Below, piece after piece: positions 31,802 to 40,900 of a stretch of 64,000 bases of DNA; within the stretch, counting starts at the first letter, position 1; every line of letters starts with the position of its first letter. The notes below the pieces were generated by a model that worked only from the letters and a program-made list of their open reading frames with translations, was not told where the DNA came from and did no database searches. The stretch spans positions 930,001-994,000 of the forward strand of contig NZ_MTQP01000069.1 of NCBI RefSeq assembly GCF_001984175.1. The letters are read 5' to 3'. Both the position numbers and the translations under genes were made by a program. This DNA comes from Saccharothrix sp. ALI-22-I (GTDB lineage Bacteria > Actinomycetota > Actinomycetes > Mycobacteriales > Pseudonocardiaceae).

Positions 31802-34537
31802 ATGGCAAAGGTGAACCGTCGGACCTTCCTGGGTGGCGTCGCGGCCGCCGGCGCCGCGTACGGACTGCCGTTCGGCGCGGGCAGCGCGCACGCGGCGGCT
31901 CAGGCGTCAGCTCAGGCGGCCGACCCGCCGCGCCAGGCCGCCCTCGCCTGGCTGGAAGGCGGCGCACCGGCCACGCACGCGGGCACCACGTGGGGCGTCC
32001 CCTGGCCGCGCGGGGTGTTCGGCAAGGACCAGACGTTCGCCCTGACCACCGCCTCCGGCGAGCAGGTGCCGGTGCAGACCTGGACCACGGGCGTCTGGCC
32101 GGACGGCTCGCTGAAGTGGAGCGCGCACGCGATCAGCGGGCCGACCGCCGCCGACGGGTACCGGCTGGAGCCGGGCCCGGCGCAAGCCCCGGCGCAGGCC
32201 GTCAAGGTGGACGACCAGCACGGGCGCGTCGTGGTCGACACCGGTGTCATCGAGGTGACCGTGCGCAAGAGCGGCGCCGAGCTGATCGAGCGGATCGTGC
32301 GCAACGGCCGGCCGGTGGTGCAGCGCGGGCACCTGGTGGCCTTGCGGCAGGACCACGACGAGGACGAGGACACCGGCAGCGCGAGGCGGGAGAAGTTCGT
32401 CAGCGCCGTGCGCAACGTGATCGTGGAGCAGAGCGGTCCGGTGCGGGCGGTGTTGCGCATCGACGGCGTGCACCGGGGTGTGACGAGACGGCGCGAGTGG
32501 CTGCCGTTCACCGTCCGGTTCTATTTCTTCGCCGGCACGGACAGCATCCGGATGACCCACACGTTCGTCTGGGACGGCACGACCGACGACTACCTGCGCG
32601 GTCTGGGAATCCGGTTCGAGGTGCCGATGCGGGACGAGTTGTACGACCGGCACATCCGGTTCGGCGGTGAGGAAGGCGGTCTGCTGCGCGAGGCCGTGCG
32701 CGGTATCACCGGTCTGCGGCGCGACCCCGGCGCGGCGGTCCGGACCGCGCAGGTCGAGGGCCGGAAGCTGCCGCCGACGTCCACTTGGGACACCCGGGTG
32801 AGCAGCAGGCTGCCGTTGATCCCGGCGTGGGGCGACTACAGCCTGAGCCAGCTCACGGCCGACGGTTACGCGATCCGCAAGCGCACCAAGCCCGGCCACA
32901 CCTGGGTGGACGTGGACGCCGGGCAGCGGTCCCCCGGTTTCGGCTACGTCGGCGGTGTGAGCGGCGGCCTGGCGTTCGGCCTGCGGAACTTCTGGCAGCT
33001 GCACCCGACGCAGCTCGACGTGCGCGGCGCGGCGGGCGACAAGGCCGAAGTGACGGTGTGGCTGTGGTCGCCCGACGCGCGGCCGATGGACCTGCGCTTC
33101 TACCACGACGGTCTGGGCATGGACACCTTCCCGGAGCAGCTGGAAGGCCTCCAGATCACCTACGAGGACTACGAACCGGGCTTCGGCACCGCGTACGGCG
33201 TCGCGCGGACCAGCGAGCTGACCCTGTGGGCGCTCGGTTCGACACCGGACGACGCGAGCCTGGCCGCCATGTCGCAGGCCGTGCAGACGCCGCCGCTGCT
33301 GGTCGCGCCGCCGCAGCACCTGCTGGCGGCGGGCGTGTTCGGTGACTGGTCGCTGGTCGACCGCTCCACCCCGGCGCGGGCCTCGATCGAGGACCGGCTG
33401 GACTTCCTCTTCGACTACCACCGCGACCAGGTCGAGCAGCGCCGCTGGTACGGGTTCTGGAACTACGGCGACGTGATGCACACCTACGACACCGACCGGC
33501 ACCAGTGGCGGTACGACGTCGGCGGCTACGCGTGGGACAACTCGGAGCTGTCGACGGATCTGTGGCTCTGGTACGCCTACCTGCGCAGCGGGCGGGCGGA
33601 CGTGTTCCGGATGGCCGAGGCGATGACCCGGCACACCGGCGAGGTGGACGTCTACCACCTGGGCCAGTGGAAGGACCTCGGCACCAGGCACAACGTGCTG
33701 CACTGGGGGTGCAGCGCCAAGCAGTTGCGGATCAGCACCGCCGCGAACCGGCGGTTCTACTACTTCCTCACCGCCGACGAACGGGTCGGCGACCTGCTGC
33801 GCGAGCTGGTCGACGCGGACCGCACGTTCGTCGCCCTCGACCCGTTGCGCAAGATCCGCACCGAGCCGTACACGCCGGACCCCAAGGCGCTCGCCATCGG
33901 CCTGGGCACGGACTGGGGCGCGCTGGCCGCGGCGTGGCTGACCGAGTGGGAACGCGGCGGCGACCCGATCGCGCGGCAGAAGCTGCTGGGCACCGTCGAG
34001 GACATCGGGGCTTTGAAGAACGGGTTCATCACCGGGGAGGCGCTGTACAACCTGGAGACCGGCCGGTTCGCCACGGATCGGGTGCAGGTGAGCGTGTCGC
34101 ACCTGTCGGCGGTGTTCGGGCTGGCAGAGATCTGCAGTGAGCTGATCGACGTCCTGGGGCAGCCGGCGTTCGAGCGGGCGTGGTTGCAGTACTGCCGGCT
34201 GTACGGCGCGACCAGGGCCGAGCAGCAGGCCGAGGTCGGCGGCTCGTGGAACATCGGCTTCCGCCAGATGCACTCCCGCCTCACCGCGTACGCGGCGGCG
34301 CGGACCGGGGACGACGCGTTGGCCCAGCGGGCGTGGAACGAGTTCTTCGCGGGCCAGGACGGTTACACCCCCGGCCTGCCGTGGAGTTCGACCAGGGTCG
34401 AGGGCCCGAACGTGCTGCGCCCGGTGGACGAGGCGGCGTTCGTGTCGACCAACGCGTCGGCCCAGTACGGTCTCGCCGCCATCCAGACCCTCGCGCTGGT
34501 GGGCGACAAACTGCCGCCGCAGCGGGTGGACCGGTAA
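31802..34537 (+). CDS. Tat-exported exo-rhamnogalacturonan lyase-like protein (PL26/YetA type)
   Basis: 911 aa. Twin-arginine signal NRRTFLGGVAAAGAAYGLPFGAGSAHA at residues 5-31. The N-terminal RIFT-barrel region (WGVPWPRGVFGKDQTFALTTASGEQVPVQTWTTGVWPDGSLKWSAHAI), the central beta-sandwich and the long all-helical part (RRWYGFWNYGDVMHTYD, GYAWDNSELSTDLWLWYAYLRSGR) match the PcRGLX/YetA family, whose fungal member cleaves rhamnogalacturonan I by beta-elimination. Activity here is inferred from fold and from neighbouring arabinofuranosidase and galactosidase genes. AACGAGGAGACCTT precedes ATG 31802. The gene has its own operator and terminator. Confidence 0.8.
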   Translation: MAKVNRRTFLGGVAAAGAAYGLPFGAGSAHAAAQASAQAADPPRQAALAWLEGGAPATHAGTTWGVPWPRGVFGKDQTFALTTASGEQVPVQTWTTGVWPDGSLKWSAHAISGPTAADGYRLEPGPAQAPAQAVKVDDQHGRVVVDTGVIEVTVRKSGAELIERIVRNGRPVVQRGHLVALRQDHDEDEDTGSARREKFVSAVRNVIVEQSGPVRAVLRIDGVHRGVTRRREWLPFTVRFYFFAGTDSIRMTHTFVWDGTTDDYLRGLGIRFEVPMRDELYDRHIRFGGEEGGLLREAVRGITGLRRDPGAAVRTAQVEGRKLPPTSTWDTRVSSRLPLIPAWGDYSLSQLTADGYAIRKRTKPGHTWVDVDAGQRSPGFGYVGGVSGGLAFGLRNFWQLHPTQLDVRGAAGDKAEVTVWLWSPDARPMDLRFYHDGLGMDTFPEQLEGLQITYEDYEPGFGTAYGVARTSELTLWALGSTPDDASLAAMSQAVQTPPLLVAPPQHLLAAGVFGDWSLVDRSTPARASIEDRLDFLFDYHRDQVEQRRWYGFWNYGDVMHTYDTDRHQWRYDVGGYAWDNSELSTDLWLWYAYLRSGRADVFRMAEAMTRHTGEVDVYHLGQWKDLGTRHNVLHWGCSAKQLRISTAANRRFYYFLTADERVGDLLRELVDADRTFVALDPLRKIRTEPYTPDPKALAIGLGTDWGALAAAWLTEWERGGDPIARQKLLGTVEDIGALKNGFITGEALYNLETGRFATDRVQVSVSHLSAVFGLAEICSELIDVLGQPAFERAWLQYCRLYGATRAEQQAEVGGSWNIGFRQMHSRLTAYAAARTGDDALAQRAWNEFFAGQDGYTPGLPWSSTRVEGPNVLRPVDEAAFVSTNASAQYGLAAIQTLALVGDKLPPQRVDR

Positions 34538-34556
34538 GCGCACATCCCGCTCTGAC

Positions 34557-34598
34557 GCCCGGAATGCCCGCTCCCCTTGAGGTTCGGGCATTCCGGGC
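34557..34598. terminator. Bidirectional terminator
   Basis: GCCCGGAATGCCCG (34557-34570) and CGGGCATTCCGGGC (34585-34598) form a perfect 14-bp stem with a 14-base loop between two convergent genes. Confidence 0.85.
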
Positions 34599-34604
34599 CG
34601 TGCT

Positions 34605-35507
34605 TCAGAGGTCGGCGGGCGGTGTGGCGAAGACCAGTCCTTGGCTCGGCACCGAGGAGAAGCCACCCAGATCCCGGTGGACGATCTTCACCCGGTGCTG
34701 GCTGTCGGGCGCGAGTCCGGTGAGGGTGATCTGCTTCTCGGTGGCGTAGGCGACCCTCTGGCCGTCGAGGTGCACCTCGTAGTCCCGGGTTTCGAACCAC
34801 CAGGGGACCGCGTGCCAGGCCAGGGAGACGCTGGTCGGGGTCACGGCCGTCACCCGGAGTTCGGTGGGGCGCACCGGGCGTTCGATGATGACGCTCTGCA
34901 CCGACAGGCTGCCCAGCGAGGTGTCCTGGTTCGGGACAGGGCTGCACGTCACGCCGACCGTCCCCAGCGGCGTTCCGTCGGCGCGCTCGGGGCGCAAGGT
35001 CAGCTTGAGATCGCCCAAGTGGATGGTGTGATCGCCGGATTGGCGGAAGAACAGCGGCGTGAACGCGCCCGCGGCCTGGACCGGCGCCCCGCTCCACCCG
35101 GTGAGGCGCACCGGTGCGAAGGTCAGACTCGCGTCGGCGGTCTGGGTTCCGCTCGGACCCGTGAAGGTCGCCGCGAGCGTGGCGGTGCTGTCCCCGTCGA
35201 TCCGCACCGCGCCCGCACCCAGTGCCCGACGGTCGCCACCCAGCGTCAGGTCCACGTCGATGTACGCGTAATTGCTGTTGGGGACGGTGTTGGGCGCGAA
35301 CCCCCACCCCTCGGCCGGTAATCCGCCCCGGACCTGGGCTCTCACGGTCAGGCTGGGTCCATGGGGCACGGCGCACCGGTAGTCCAGAACCGACTCGACC
35401 GGCTCGGCCGAGGCGGTGCCCGTTGCCCCGGCGATGGTGCCGGAACACAACAGCGCCAGGACGAGCGACCGGATGGCGACACGCAGCGTTCGACTGGAAT
35501 TTCGCAC
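34605..35507 (-). CDS. Secreted beta-sandwich protein with fibronectin-like C-terminus
   Basis: 300 aa. GTG 35507 follows GAAAGGCTGAGTCC. Signal peptide: RNSSRTLRVAIRSLVLALLCSGTIAGATGTASA (about 2-34). The mature protein starts LDYRCAVPHGPSLTVRAQVRGGLPAEGWGFAPNT, similar to the actinobacterial DUF6801-type domain with its two disulfide-forming cysteines (here one early, one in VTCSPVPNQD). After about residue 215 a fibronectin type III-like domain follows (PTELRVTAVTPTSVSLAWHAVPWW and LTGLAPDSQHRVKIVHRD). No enzyme motif. Probably a cell-surface or secreted binding protein. DUF6801 assignment is tentative. Confidence 0.7.
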   Translation of the reverse strand: MRNSSRTLRVAIRSLVLALLCSGTIAGATGTASAEPVESVLDYRCAVPHGPSLTVRAQVRGGLPAEGWGFAPNTVPNSNYAYIDVDLTLGGDRRALGAGAVRIDGDSTATLAATFTGPSGTQTADASLTFAPVRLTGWSGAPVQAAGAFTPLFFRQSGDHTIHLGDLKLTLRPERADGTPLGTVGVTCSPVPNQDTSLGSLSVQSVIIERPVRPTELRVTAVTPTSVSLAWHAVPWWFETRDYEVHLDGQRVAYATEKQITLTGLAPDSQHRVKIVHRDLGGFSSVPSQGLVFATPPADL

Positions 35508-35537
35508 GGACTCAGCCTTTCTCGTGAAGGAAGTGCT

Positions 35538-35604
35538 GACAGTCGGTGATCGCGCGCGCCACACCGAGAATGCCACAGGCCACCGTCGGCCGACACCGAC
35601 TGTC
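35538..35604. repeat. Wide inverted repeat in the upstream region of the 300-aa protein
   Basis: GACAGTCGGTG (35538-35548) and CACCGACTGTC (35594-35604) are perfect 11-bp arms separated by 45 bases. They lie between the secreted protein gene and the end of the response regulator gene. Could be paired operator half sites or a stem; no gene lies here. Confidence 0.45.
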
Positions 35605-35632
35605 GTACCAACGGGTCCCGAGGCCGGGCGGC

Positions 35633-36313
35633 CTAGCCGGGGTCGCGGAAGCGCGGCACGACCAGGCCCGACTCGTAGGCGGCGACCACCGCCTGGGTGC
35701 GGTCGCGCAGGCCCAGTTTGTTCAGCACCCGGCTCACGTGCGTCTTCACCGTCTCCTCGGTCACGACCAGGCGGGCCGCCACCTCCGGGTTCGACAAGCC
35801 CTCCGCGACCAGCCGCAAGACCTGCGTCTCGCGTGGGGTGAGGGTGGCCAGGGCGGCGCTCGGCGGGGTGGCGGGCTCCGGCCGCAGGCGGGTGAACTCG
35901 CTGATCAGGCGACGGGTGACGGTGGGTGCGAGCAGTGCCTCCCCCGCCGCGATGACCCGCACCGCGTCGAACAGCTGCTCCGCCGTCACGTCCTTGAGCA
36001 GGAAGCCGCTGGCACCCGCGCGCAACGCGTCGTAGACGTACTCGTCCAGGTCGAACGTGGTCAGGATCAGGATTCGCGGCCCGCCCGACGCACCGTCGAC
36101 CAGTTGCCGGGTGGCCTCGATGCCGTCCGTCCCCGGCATCCGCACGTCCATGAGCACCACGTCGGGCGACAGCTCGCGGCAGATCCGCACCGCCTCGCCG
36201 CCGTCGGACGCGGTGCCGACGACGGTGAAGTCCGGCTGGGTGTCGAGCAGCGCGGCGTACCCGGTGCGGATCACCTGGTGGTCGTCGGCGACGACGACGC
36301 GGACTGCGTTCAT
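35633..36313 (-). CDS. NarL-type response regulator (pair A)
   Basis: 226 aa. Receiver: VVVADDHQVIRTGYAALLD, phospho-acceptor D56 in DVVLMDVRMPGTDG, and lysine in FLLKDVT. LuxR helix-turn-helix: LTPRETQVLRLVAEGLSNPEVAARLVVTEETVKTHVSRVLNKLGLRDRTQAVVAAYE. The start overlaps the kinase gene stop (ATGA), so the two are translated together. It resembles the regulator at 41286-41966 closely along its whole length. The ABC exporter genes diverge from its kinase partner, making them the likely targets. Confidence 0.92.
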   Translation of the reverse strand: MNAVRVVVADDHQVIRTGYAALLDTQPDFTVVGTASDGGEAVRICRELSPDVVLMDVRMPGTDGIEATRQLVDGASGGPRILILTTFDLDEYVYDALRAGASGFLLKDVTAEQLFDAVRVIAAGEALLAPTVTRRLISEFTRLRPEPATPPSAALATLTPRETQVLRLVAEGLSNPEVAARLVVTEETVKTHVSRVLNKLGLRDRTQAVVAAYESGLVVPRFRDPG

Positions 36314-37476
36314 CCGACCGCCTTCGGGAGGCTGGCTTCGACCAGGAACCCGCCCACGGCCGTCGGTCCGGTGTGCAACCGGCCGCCGACGGCCGCTGCC
36401 CGTTCACGCATTCCGGTCAACCCGTGCCCGCCGAGCGCAGTGGCCGGCGGGCCGGGGCCGTTGTCCCTGATGCGCAATCGCAGTGCCTCGTCGGTGTAGT
36501 GCAGCTCCACGTCGACCGCCGCGCCGGGCGCGTGCCGCCGCGCGTTGGTGAGGGCTTCCTGGATGATCCGGTACGCGGCCAGTTCGACGCCCGGATCGAG
36601 TTCGGCCGGCGTGCCGGAGACGATGAGCCGGGCACCGGCGCCGGACGTGTCCCGGGCGTGGTCGAGCAGTTCGTTGAGCTGTTGCAGACCGGGCTGGGGC
36701 TGCCGCTGCGCGACCTCCTCCGGAGCGGCGTCCTCCCGCAGCACGCCGAGCAGCCGGCGCATCTCCGTCAGCCCGGCCCGTGCGGTGTCGCCGATCTCCG
36801 ACAGCCGCTGCGCACCGGCGGCGGGCATTCCCGGCGTGGTCAGCCGGGCCGTCTCCGCCTGCACCGCGATCATCGAAATGTGGTGCGCGACGACGTCGTG
36901 CAACTCGCGCGCGATCCTCGCCCGTTCACCGCGTGCGGTGTGCTCCAGCAGCCTCCCGGCGACGGCCTGCCGGGCGGCGCGGTGCACCAACGCCTCACCG
37001 CGTGCCGACCGGGCGATCCCGACCCACGCCGCCGCCAACCCCAGTGACGCGGCGATCCCGGTGAGGCCCTGTTCCCATGTGCCACCGGCCAAGGCCAGCA
37101 CCAGGTACGGCGTGGCCAGGCACGTGGCCAGGAGCTGCCCACCTGCCCGACCCAGCCGGTAGAGCACGATCAGCTGCGCGCCGAGACCCGCCACGGTGAG
37201 GCTGTGGAACAGCCCGAGCGACAGCACTCCCGCCGCCGTGACGGCGATCGCGGCCGGGGTCGGCCGCAGGAACGCCACTGGCGCCGTCGTGCCCAGCGCC
37301 AGCACGCCGAGCACCAGGACGAGTTGCGTGTCCACCCCGCCTGTCACCGCCCGCGCGACCGACTCGGCCATCGCGCCCGCCCCCAGCAGCAACCCGGCCA
37401 CGACCGGTGCGTACGGGGCCGCGACGAACCGCGCTGTCCGGCCCCACCGGTCGCTGTCTCCGTTCACGCCGATCAT
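36310..37476 (-). CDS. Sensor histidine kinase (pair A)
   Basis: 388 aa. Five or six membrane helices in residues 18-155 with very short loops, as in intramembrane-sensing kinases of exporter systems. H193 in RIARELHDVVAHHISM is the phosphorylation site (HisKA_3). ATP-binding domain: IIQEALTNARRHAPG and LRIRDNGPG, then GHGLTGMRERAAAVGG. ATG 37476 is chosen because it directly precedes the first helix; GTG 9 bases upstream is an alternative, and neither has a strong ribosome-binding site. Divergent from the ABC exporter operon, 159 bases away. Confidence 0.88.
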   Translation of the reverse strand: MIGVNGDSDRWGRTARFVAAPYAPVVAGLLLGAGAMAESVARAVTGGVDTQLVLVLGVLALGTTAPVAFLRPTPAAIAVTAAGVLSLGLFHSLTVAGLGAQLIVLYRLGRAGGQLLATCLATPYLVLALAGGTWEQGLTGIAASLGLAAAWVGIARSARGEALVHRAARQAVAGRLLEHTARGERARIARELHDVVAHHISMIAVQAETARLTTPGMPAAGAQRLSEIGDTARAGLTEMRRLLGVLREDAAPEEVAQRQPQPGLQQLNELLDHARDTSGAGARLIVSGTPAELDPGVELAAYRIIQEALTNARRHAPGAAVDVELHYTDEALRLRIRDNGPGPPATALGGHGLTGMRERAAAVGGRLHTGPTAVGGFLVEASLPKAVG

Positions 37477-37531
37477 TGTGGTCACCGGCGCGCGCACGTG
37501 CGTCACCGCAGGCGGTGACACCGCCGTCCCC

Positions 37532-37606
37532 CACGCGAGGGATGCGCGGCGGTCGTCGTCCCCCACGTCAGCGACGGCGGAGACGGCTCTCTCGCGTGAC
37601 GACCGC
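37532..37606. promoter_or_regulatory. Divergent promoter region with two inverted motif pairs
   Basis: CACGCGAG (37532-37539) recurs inverted as CTCGCGTG (37591-37598), and GCGGTCGTC (37549-37557) recurs inverted as GACGACCGC (37598-37606). The right-hand copies abut, the left-hand ones are spaced by 9 bases. These probably bind the response regulator of pair A and control both directions. Confidence 0.45.
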
Positions 37607-37635
37607 GCCCACCCCCGCTCCCTAGCCTTCCCGGC

Positions 37636-38568
37636 ATGGAAGCAACCATCGAAGTCACCGGGCTGCGCAAGCGGTTCGGGCCGACCGTGGCGCTGGACGG
37701 GATGACGTTCACCGTCACACCGGGCAAGGTCACCGGCTTCGTCGGCCCCAACGGCGCCGGCAAGTCCACCACCATGCGGGCGATCCTGGGCCTGGACTCG
37801 GTCGACGCGGGCCACGCGCTGGTCGGCGGCCGGCCGTACCGGACCCTGCGGCACCCGTTGCGGCAGGTCGGCTCGCTGCTGGACGCGGGCGCGCTCCAGC
37901 CCGCCCGCACCGGCCGCAACCACCTGCTGTGGCTGGCCCACTCGCAGGGCCTGGGCGCGCGGCGGGTGGACGAGGTGGTCGGGCAGGTCGGCCTGGCGTC
38001 GGCGATCCGGCGCCGGGCGGGCAGCTACTCGTTGGGCATGCGGCAGCGGCTGGGTATCGCGGCGGCGCTGCTCGGCGACCCGCCGGTGCTCGTGCTGGAC
38101 GAGCCGGTCAACGGCATGGACCCCGAGGGCATCCGGTGGATGCGCGGTTTCCTGCGGTCGCTGGCCGCCGAGGGCCGGGCGGTGCTGGTGTCCAGCCACC
38201 TGATGAGCGAACTCCAGGACACCGCCGACCACGTGGTGATCGTCGGCCGGGGCAAGGTCATCGCCGACGTCAGCGTGGCGGACCTGATCGAGTCCGCGTC
38301 CGGTGACCGGATCACGTTGCTCACGACCGCCCGCACGCAGGCCATGACGGTCCTCGCGCACGCCGGGGCCACGGTCGCTGTCACCGGAGCCGACACGCTC
38401 ACCGTCTCCGGGCTGTCCGGGGAACGCGTGGTGGCGGTGCTCGGCGAGAACGCGGTGCCGTTCTCCGAGGTGTCGGCGCACCGCGCGTCGCTGGAAGAGG
38501 CGTACATGGAGCTGACCAGGGACGCGGTCGAGTTCCACGCGGCCGTGGCCGAGGAGGCGGCACGATGA
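37636..38568 (+). CDS. ABC exporter ATPase
   Basis: 310 aa. Walker A GPNGAGKSTT (about 37-46), Q loop, a signature region reading YSLGMRQRLGIAAALLGDP (the usual LSGGQ is replaced by YSLGMRQ, as in the lantibiotic/bacitracin-type CcmA subfamily), Walker B VLVLDEPVNGMDPEG, and a switch histidine in SSHLMSEL. It energises the two permeases encoded downstream (ATGA overlap with the first). Such systems often give self-protection against peptide antibiotics or bacitracin-like compounds and are run by an adjacent two-component system, which is exactly the context here. Confidence 0.9.
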   Translation: MEATIEVTGLRKRFGPTVALDGMTFTVTPGKVTGFVGPNGAGKSTTMRAILGLDSVDAGHALVGGRPYRTLRHPLRQVGSLLDAGALQPARTGRNHLLWLAHSQGLGARRVDEVVGQVGLASAIRRRAGSYSLGMRQRLGIAAALLGDPPVLVLDEPVNGMDPEGIRWMRGFLRSLAAEGRAVLVSSHLMSELQDTADHVVIVGRGKVIADVSVADLIESASGDRITLLTTARTQAMTVLAHAGATVAVTGADTLTVSGLSGERVVAVLGENAVPFSEVSAHRASLEEAYMELTRDAVEFHAAVAEEAAR

Positions 38569-40121
38569 CGATGACGACCTACCGCTCCGAAGCACCTCCC
38601 GCGCGGGACGGGTTCGGGCAGTTGCTGCGCGCGGAGTGGACGAAGTTCCGGACCGTGCGCGGCTGGGTGATCGGCTTGGTCGCGGCGGCGCTGGTCATCG
38701 TGCTGATCGGGCTGTTCGGCGCGGCGGCGAGCAACTTCTCGTGCGCCGGCCCCGAGGGTCGGTCGTGCGCGGCCAGCACACCTCCGGTCGGCCCGGACGG
38801 CGAGCCGGTGAACGACCGCTTCTACCTCGCACACCAGTCGCTGAGCGGTGACGGCAGCATCACCGCCCGGTTGACCTCCCTCACCACGGTGTCCTCTTCG
38901 GACAACCAGAAGACCGAACCCGAGCCGTGGACCAAGGCCGGGATCATCATCAAGGAGAGCACCACCCCGGGGTCGGCGTACGCCGCGCTGGCGGTCACCG
39001 GCGGCCACGGCGTGCGGATGCAGCACAACTACACCGGGGACATCGCGGGCACGGTGTCCACCAAGCCGAGCTGGCTGCGCCTGACCCGGTCGGGTGACAC
39101 GATCACCGGCCACGAGTCGACCGACGGCACGGACTGGCACCTCGTCGGCACGGTGAGCCTGCCCGGACTGCCGTCGACCGTGCGGGCCGGGCTGTTCGCC
39201 GCCTCCCCCCACCACGAGGTGATCACCGAGTCCTTCGTCAGCACGAGCGCCACGAGCTACCCCACGCTGGCGACGGCCGAGTTCGACCGGATCGACCTCC
39301 AGGGCACCTGGCCGGACACCGGGTGGACAGGTGACAGCATCGGTGACCGGGCCGGTGGGGGGCCGGGCGGCGGCGCCGAACCGCCGGTCGGTTTCGACGA
39401 GACCGGCGACGGTGTCACGGTGAGCGGGGCCGGCAACATCGCGCCGATCGTGGCCGGCCGCGGCGGTCTCGGCAAGACGATCGAGAGCAGTCTGGTGGGC
39501 GCGTTCGCCGGGCTGATCGCGGTCATCGTGGTCGCGGCGACGTTCATGACCTCCGAGTATCGGCGTGGCCTGATCCGCACGAGCCTCGCCGCGAGCCCGA
39601 GGCGGGGTCGGGTGCTGGCGGCGAAGGCCGTGGTGATCGGGGCGGTCACGTTCGTCACCGGGCTGGCCGCGGCGGTGATCGCGGTGCCGCTGGTCGGGGC
39701 GGTGGAGCGGGACAAGGGACACTTCATGTTCCCGGTGCCGACGGCGACGGAGGTGCGGGTGGTGGTCGGCACGGCGGCGTTGCTGGCGGTGGCCGCGGTG
39801 TTCAGCCTGGCCGTCGGCACGGTGCTGCGGCGCAGCGCGGGCGCGGTGACCGTGGTCATCGTGGCGATCGTGCTGCCGTACATCCTGGCGATCGCGTCGG
39901 TGCTGCCCTCGGGGCCCTCGGACTGGCTGCTGCGGGTCACGCCGGCCGCCGCGTTCGCCGTCCAGCAGAGCGTGCCGGAGTACGCGCAGGTCACCGCGAG
40001 TTACGCGCCTGCCGACGGCTACTTCCCGTTGACGCCGTTGGCGGGCTTCGCGGTGCTGTGCGGCTACACCGCGCTGGCGCTGGGTGTGGCGACCTTCGTG
40101 CTGCGCAGGAGGGACGCGTGA
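38565..40121 (+). CDS. ABC-2 permease with extracellular lectin-like insert
   Basis: 518 aa, about twice the usual length. The first helix (VIGLVAAALVIVLIGLFGAA, about 27-46) is followed by a roughly 220-residue soluble domain (about 50-290) before five further helices (VGAFAGLIAVIVVAATFMTSEYRRG and onwards). The insert contains FYLAHQSLSGDGSITARLTS, KAGIIIKESTTPGSAYAALAVTGGHGVRMQHNYTGDIAGT and WLRLTRSGDTITGHESTDGTDWHLVG, the pattern of DUF1349/LamG-like jelly-roll domains normally found in secreted hydrolases. Topology places it outside. It may capture the exported or sensed ligand. Overlaps the ATPase gene by ATGA and the next permease by GTGA. Confidence 0.85.
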   Translation: MTMTTYRSEAPPARDGFGQLLRAEWTKFRTVRGWVIGLVAAALVIVLIGLFGAAASNFSCAGPEGRSCAASTPPVGPDGEPVNDRFYLAHQSLSGDGSITARLTSLTTVSSSDNQKTEPEPWTKAGIIIKESTTPGSAYAALAVTGGHGVRMQHNYTGDIAGTVSTKPSWLRLTRSGDTITGHESTDGTDWHLVGTVSLPGLPSTVRAGLFAASPHHEVITESFVSTSATSYPTLATAEFDRIDLQGTWPDTGWTGDSIGDRAGGGPGGGAEPPVGFDETGDGVTVSGAGNIAPIVAGRGGLGKTIESSLVGAFAGLIAVIVVAATFMTSEYRRGLIRTSLAASPRRGRVLAAKAVVIGAVTFVTGLAAAVIAVPLVGAVERDKGHFMFPVPTATEVRVVVGTAALLAVAAVFSLAVGTVLRRSAGAVTVVIVAIVLPYILAIASVLPSGPSDWLLRVTPAAAFAVQQSVPEYAQVTASYAPADGYFPLTPLAGFAVLCGYTALALGVATFVLRRRDA

Positions 40122-40894
40122 AGGAAGCGCTGCACGTGGAGTGGACGAAGCTGCGGACCGTGGCGGGCACGGCCTGGCTGCTGGCCGCCGTGGTGCTGCT
40201 GACCGTGGCGCTGGGTGTCGCGGCGTCGGCCGTCGTCAGCTGCTCGGGCTTGGGCTGCGGGCAGGACCCGGCGAAGATCAGCCTGACCGGGATCGCGTTC
40301 GGGCAGGCCGTCGTCGCCGTGCTGGCGGTGCTGGCGGTCGGCGGCGAGTACAGCACCGGGATGATCCGGGTGACGTTCGCGGCGATACCGCGCCGGTCCA
40401 CGGTGCTGGCCGCGAAGGCGCTCGTGGTCAGCGGTCTGGTGTCGGTGGCGGGTGCGGCGGCGGTGCTCGTGTCCGTGCTGGCGGGGCGGATCATCCTGCC
40501 GGGCAACGGTTTCACCGAGGCTCACGGGCACGCGACGCTGTCGCTGGCCGACGGGCCGGTGCTGCGCGCAGCCGTCGGTTCGGTGCTCTACCTGGTGCTG
40601 GTGGGCCTGCTCGCACTGGGCGTGGCCACTGCGGTGCGTGACGCGGCGGCGGCCATCGGGGTCGTGCTCGGGCTGCTGTACCTGTTCCCGATCGTGGCCG
40701 CGGTGGTGTCGGACCCGGACTGGTTCAAGCGCCTCCAGCGGATCAGCCCGATGACGGCGGGCCTGGCGGTGCAGGCCACCACGGGCGTCGGCAGCCTGCC
40801 GGTCAGCCCCTGGGCCGGTCTGGGCGTGCTCGGCCTGTGGGCGGCCGGGGCGCTGGTCGTAGGCGGCTCGCTGCTGCGGTGGCGCGACGCGTGA
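40118..40894 (+). CDS. Second ABC-2 permease
   Basis: 258 aa, six helices. Begins VKEALHVEWTKLRTVAGTAWLLAAVVLLTVALGVAASA, the same WTKLRTV start as its larger neighbour (WTKFRTV), so the two permeases arose by duplication; only the neighbour has the extracellular insert. The loop EYSTGMIRVTFAAIPRRSTVLAAKA parallels EYRRGLIRTSLAASPRRGRVLAAKA. GTGA overlap with the preceding gene. Probably forms a heterodimeric channel with it. Converges on the small membrane protein gene, 6 bases between stops. Confidence 0.88.
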   Translation: MKEALHVEWTKLRTVAGTAWLLAAVVLLTVALGVAASAVVSCSGLGCGQDPAKISLTGIAFGQAVVAVLAVLAVGGEYSTGMIRVTFAAIPRRSTVLAAKALVVSGLVSVAGAAAVLVSVLAGRIILPGNGFTEAHGHATLSLADGPVLRAAVGSVLYLVLVGLLALGVATAVRDAAAAIGVVLGLLYLFPIVAAVVSDPDWFKRLQRISPMTAGLAVQATTGVGSLPVSPWAGLGVLGLWAAGALVVGGSLLRWRDA

Positions 40895-40900
40895 CCCGGC

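Noticed and set aside
31907..34666. Long minus-strand frame opposite the PL26-like gene
   Set aside because: Same shadow effect; it even passes through the terminator hairpin, which a real gene would not be expected to do.
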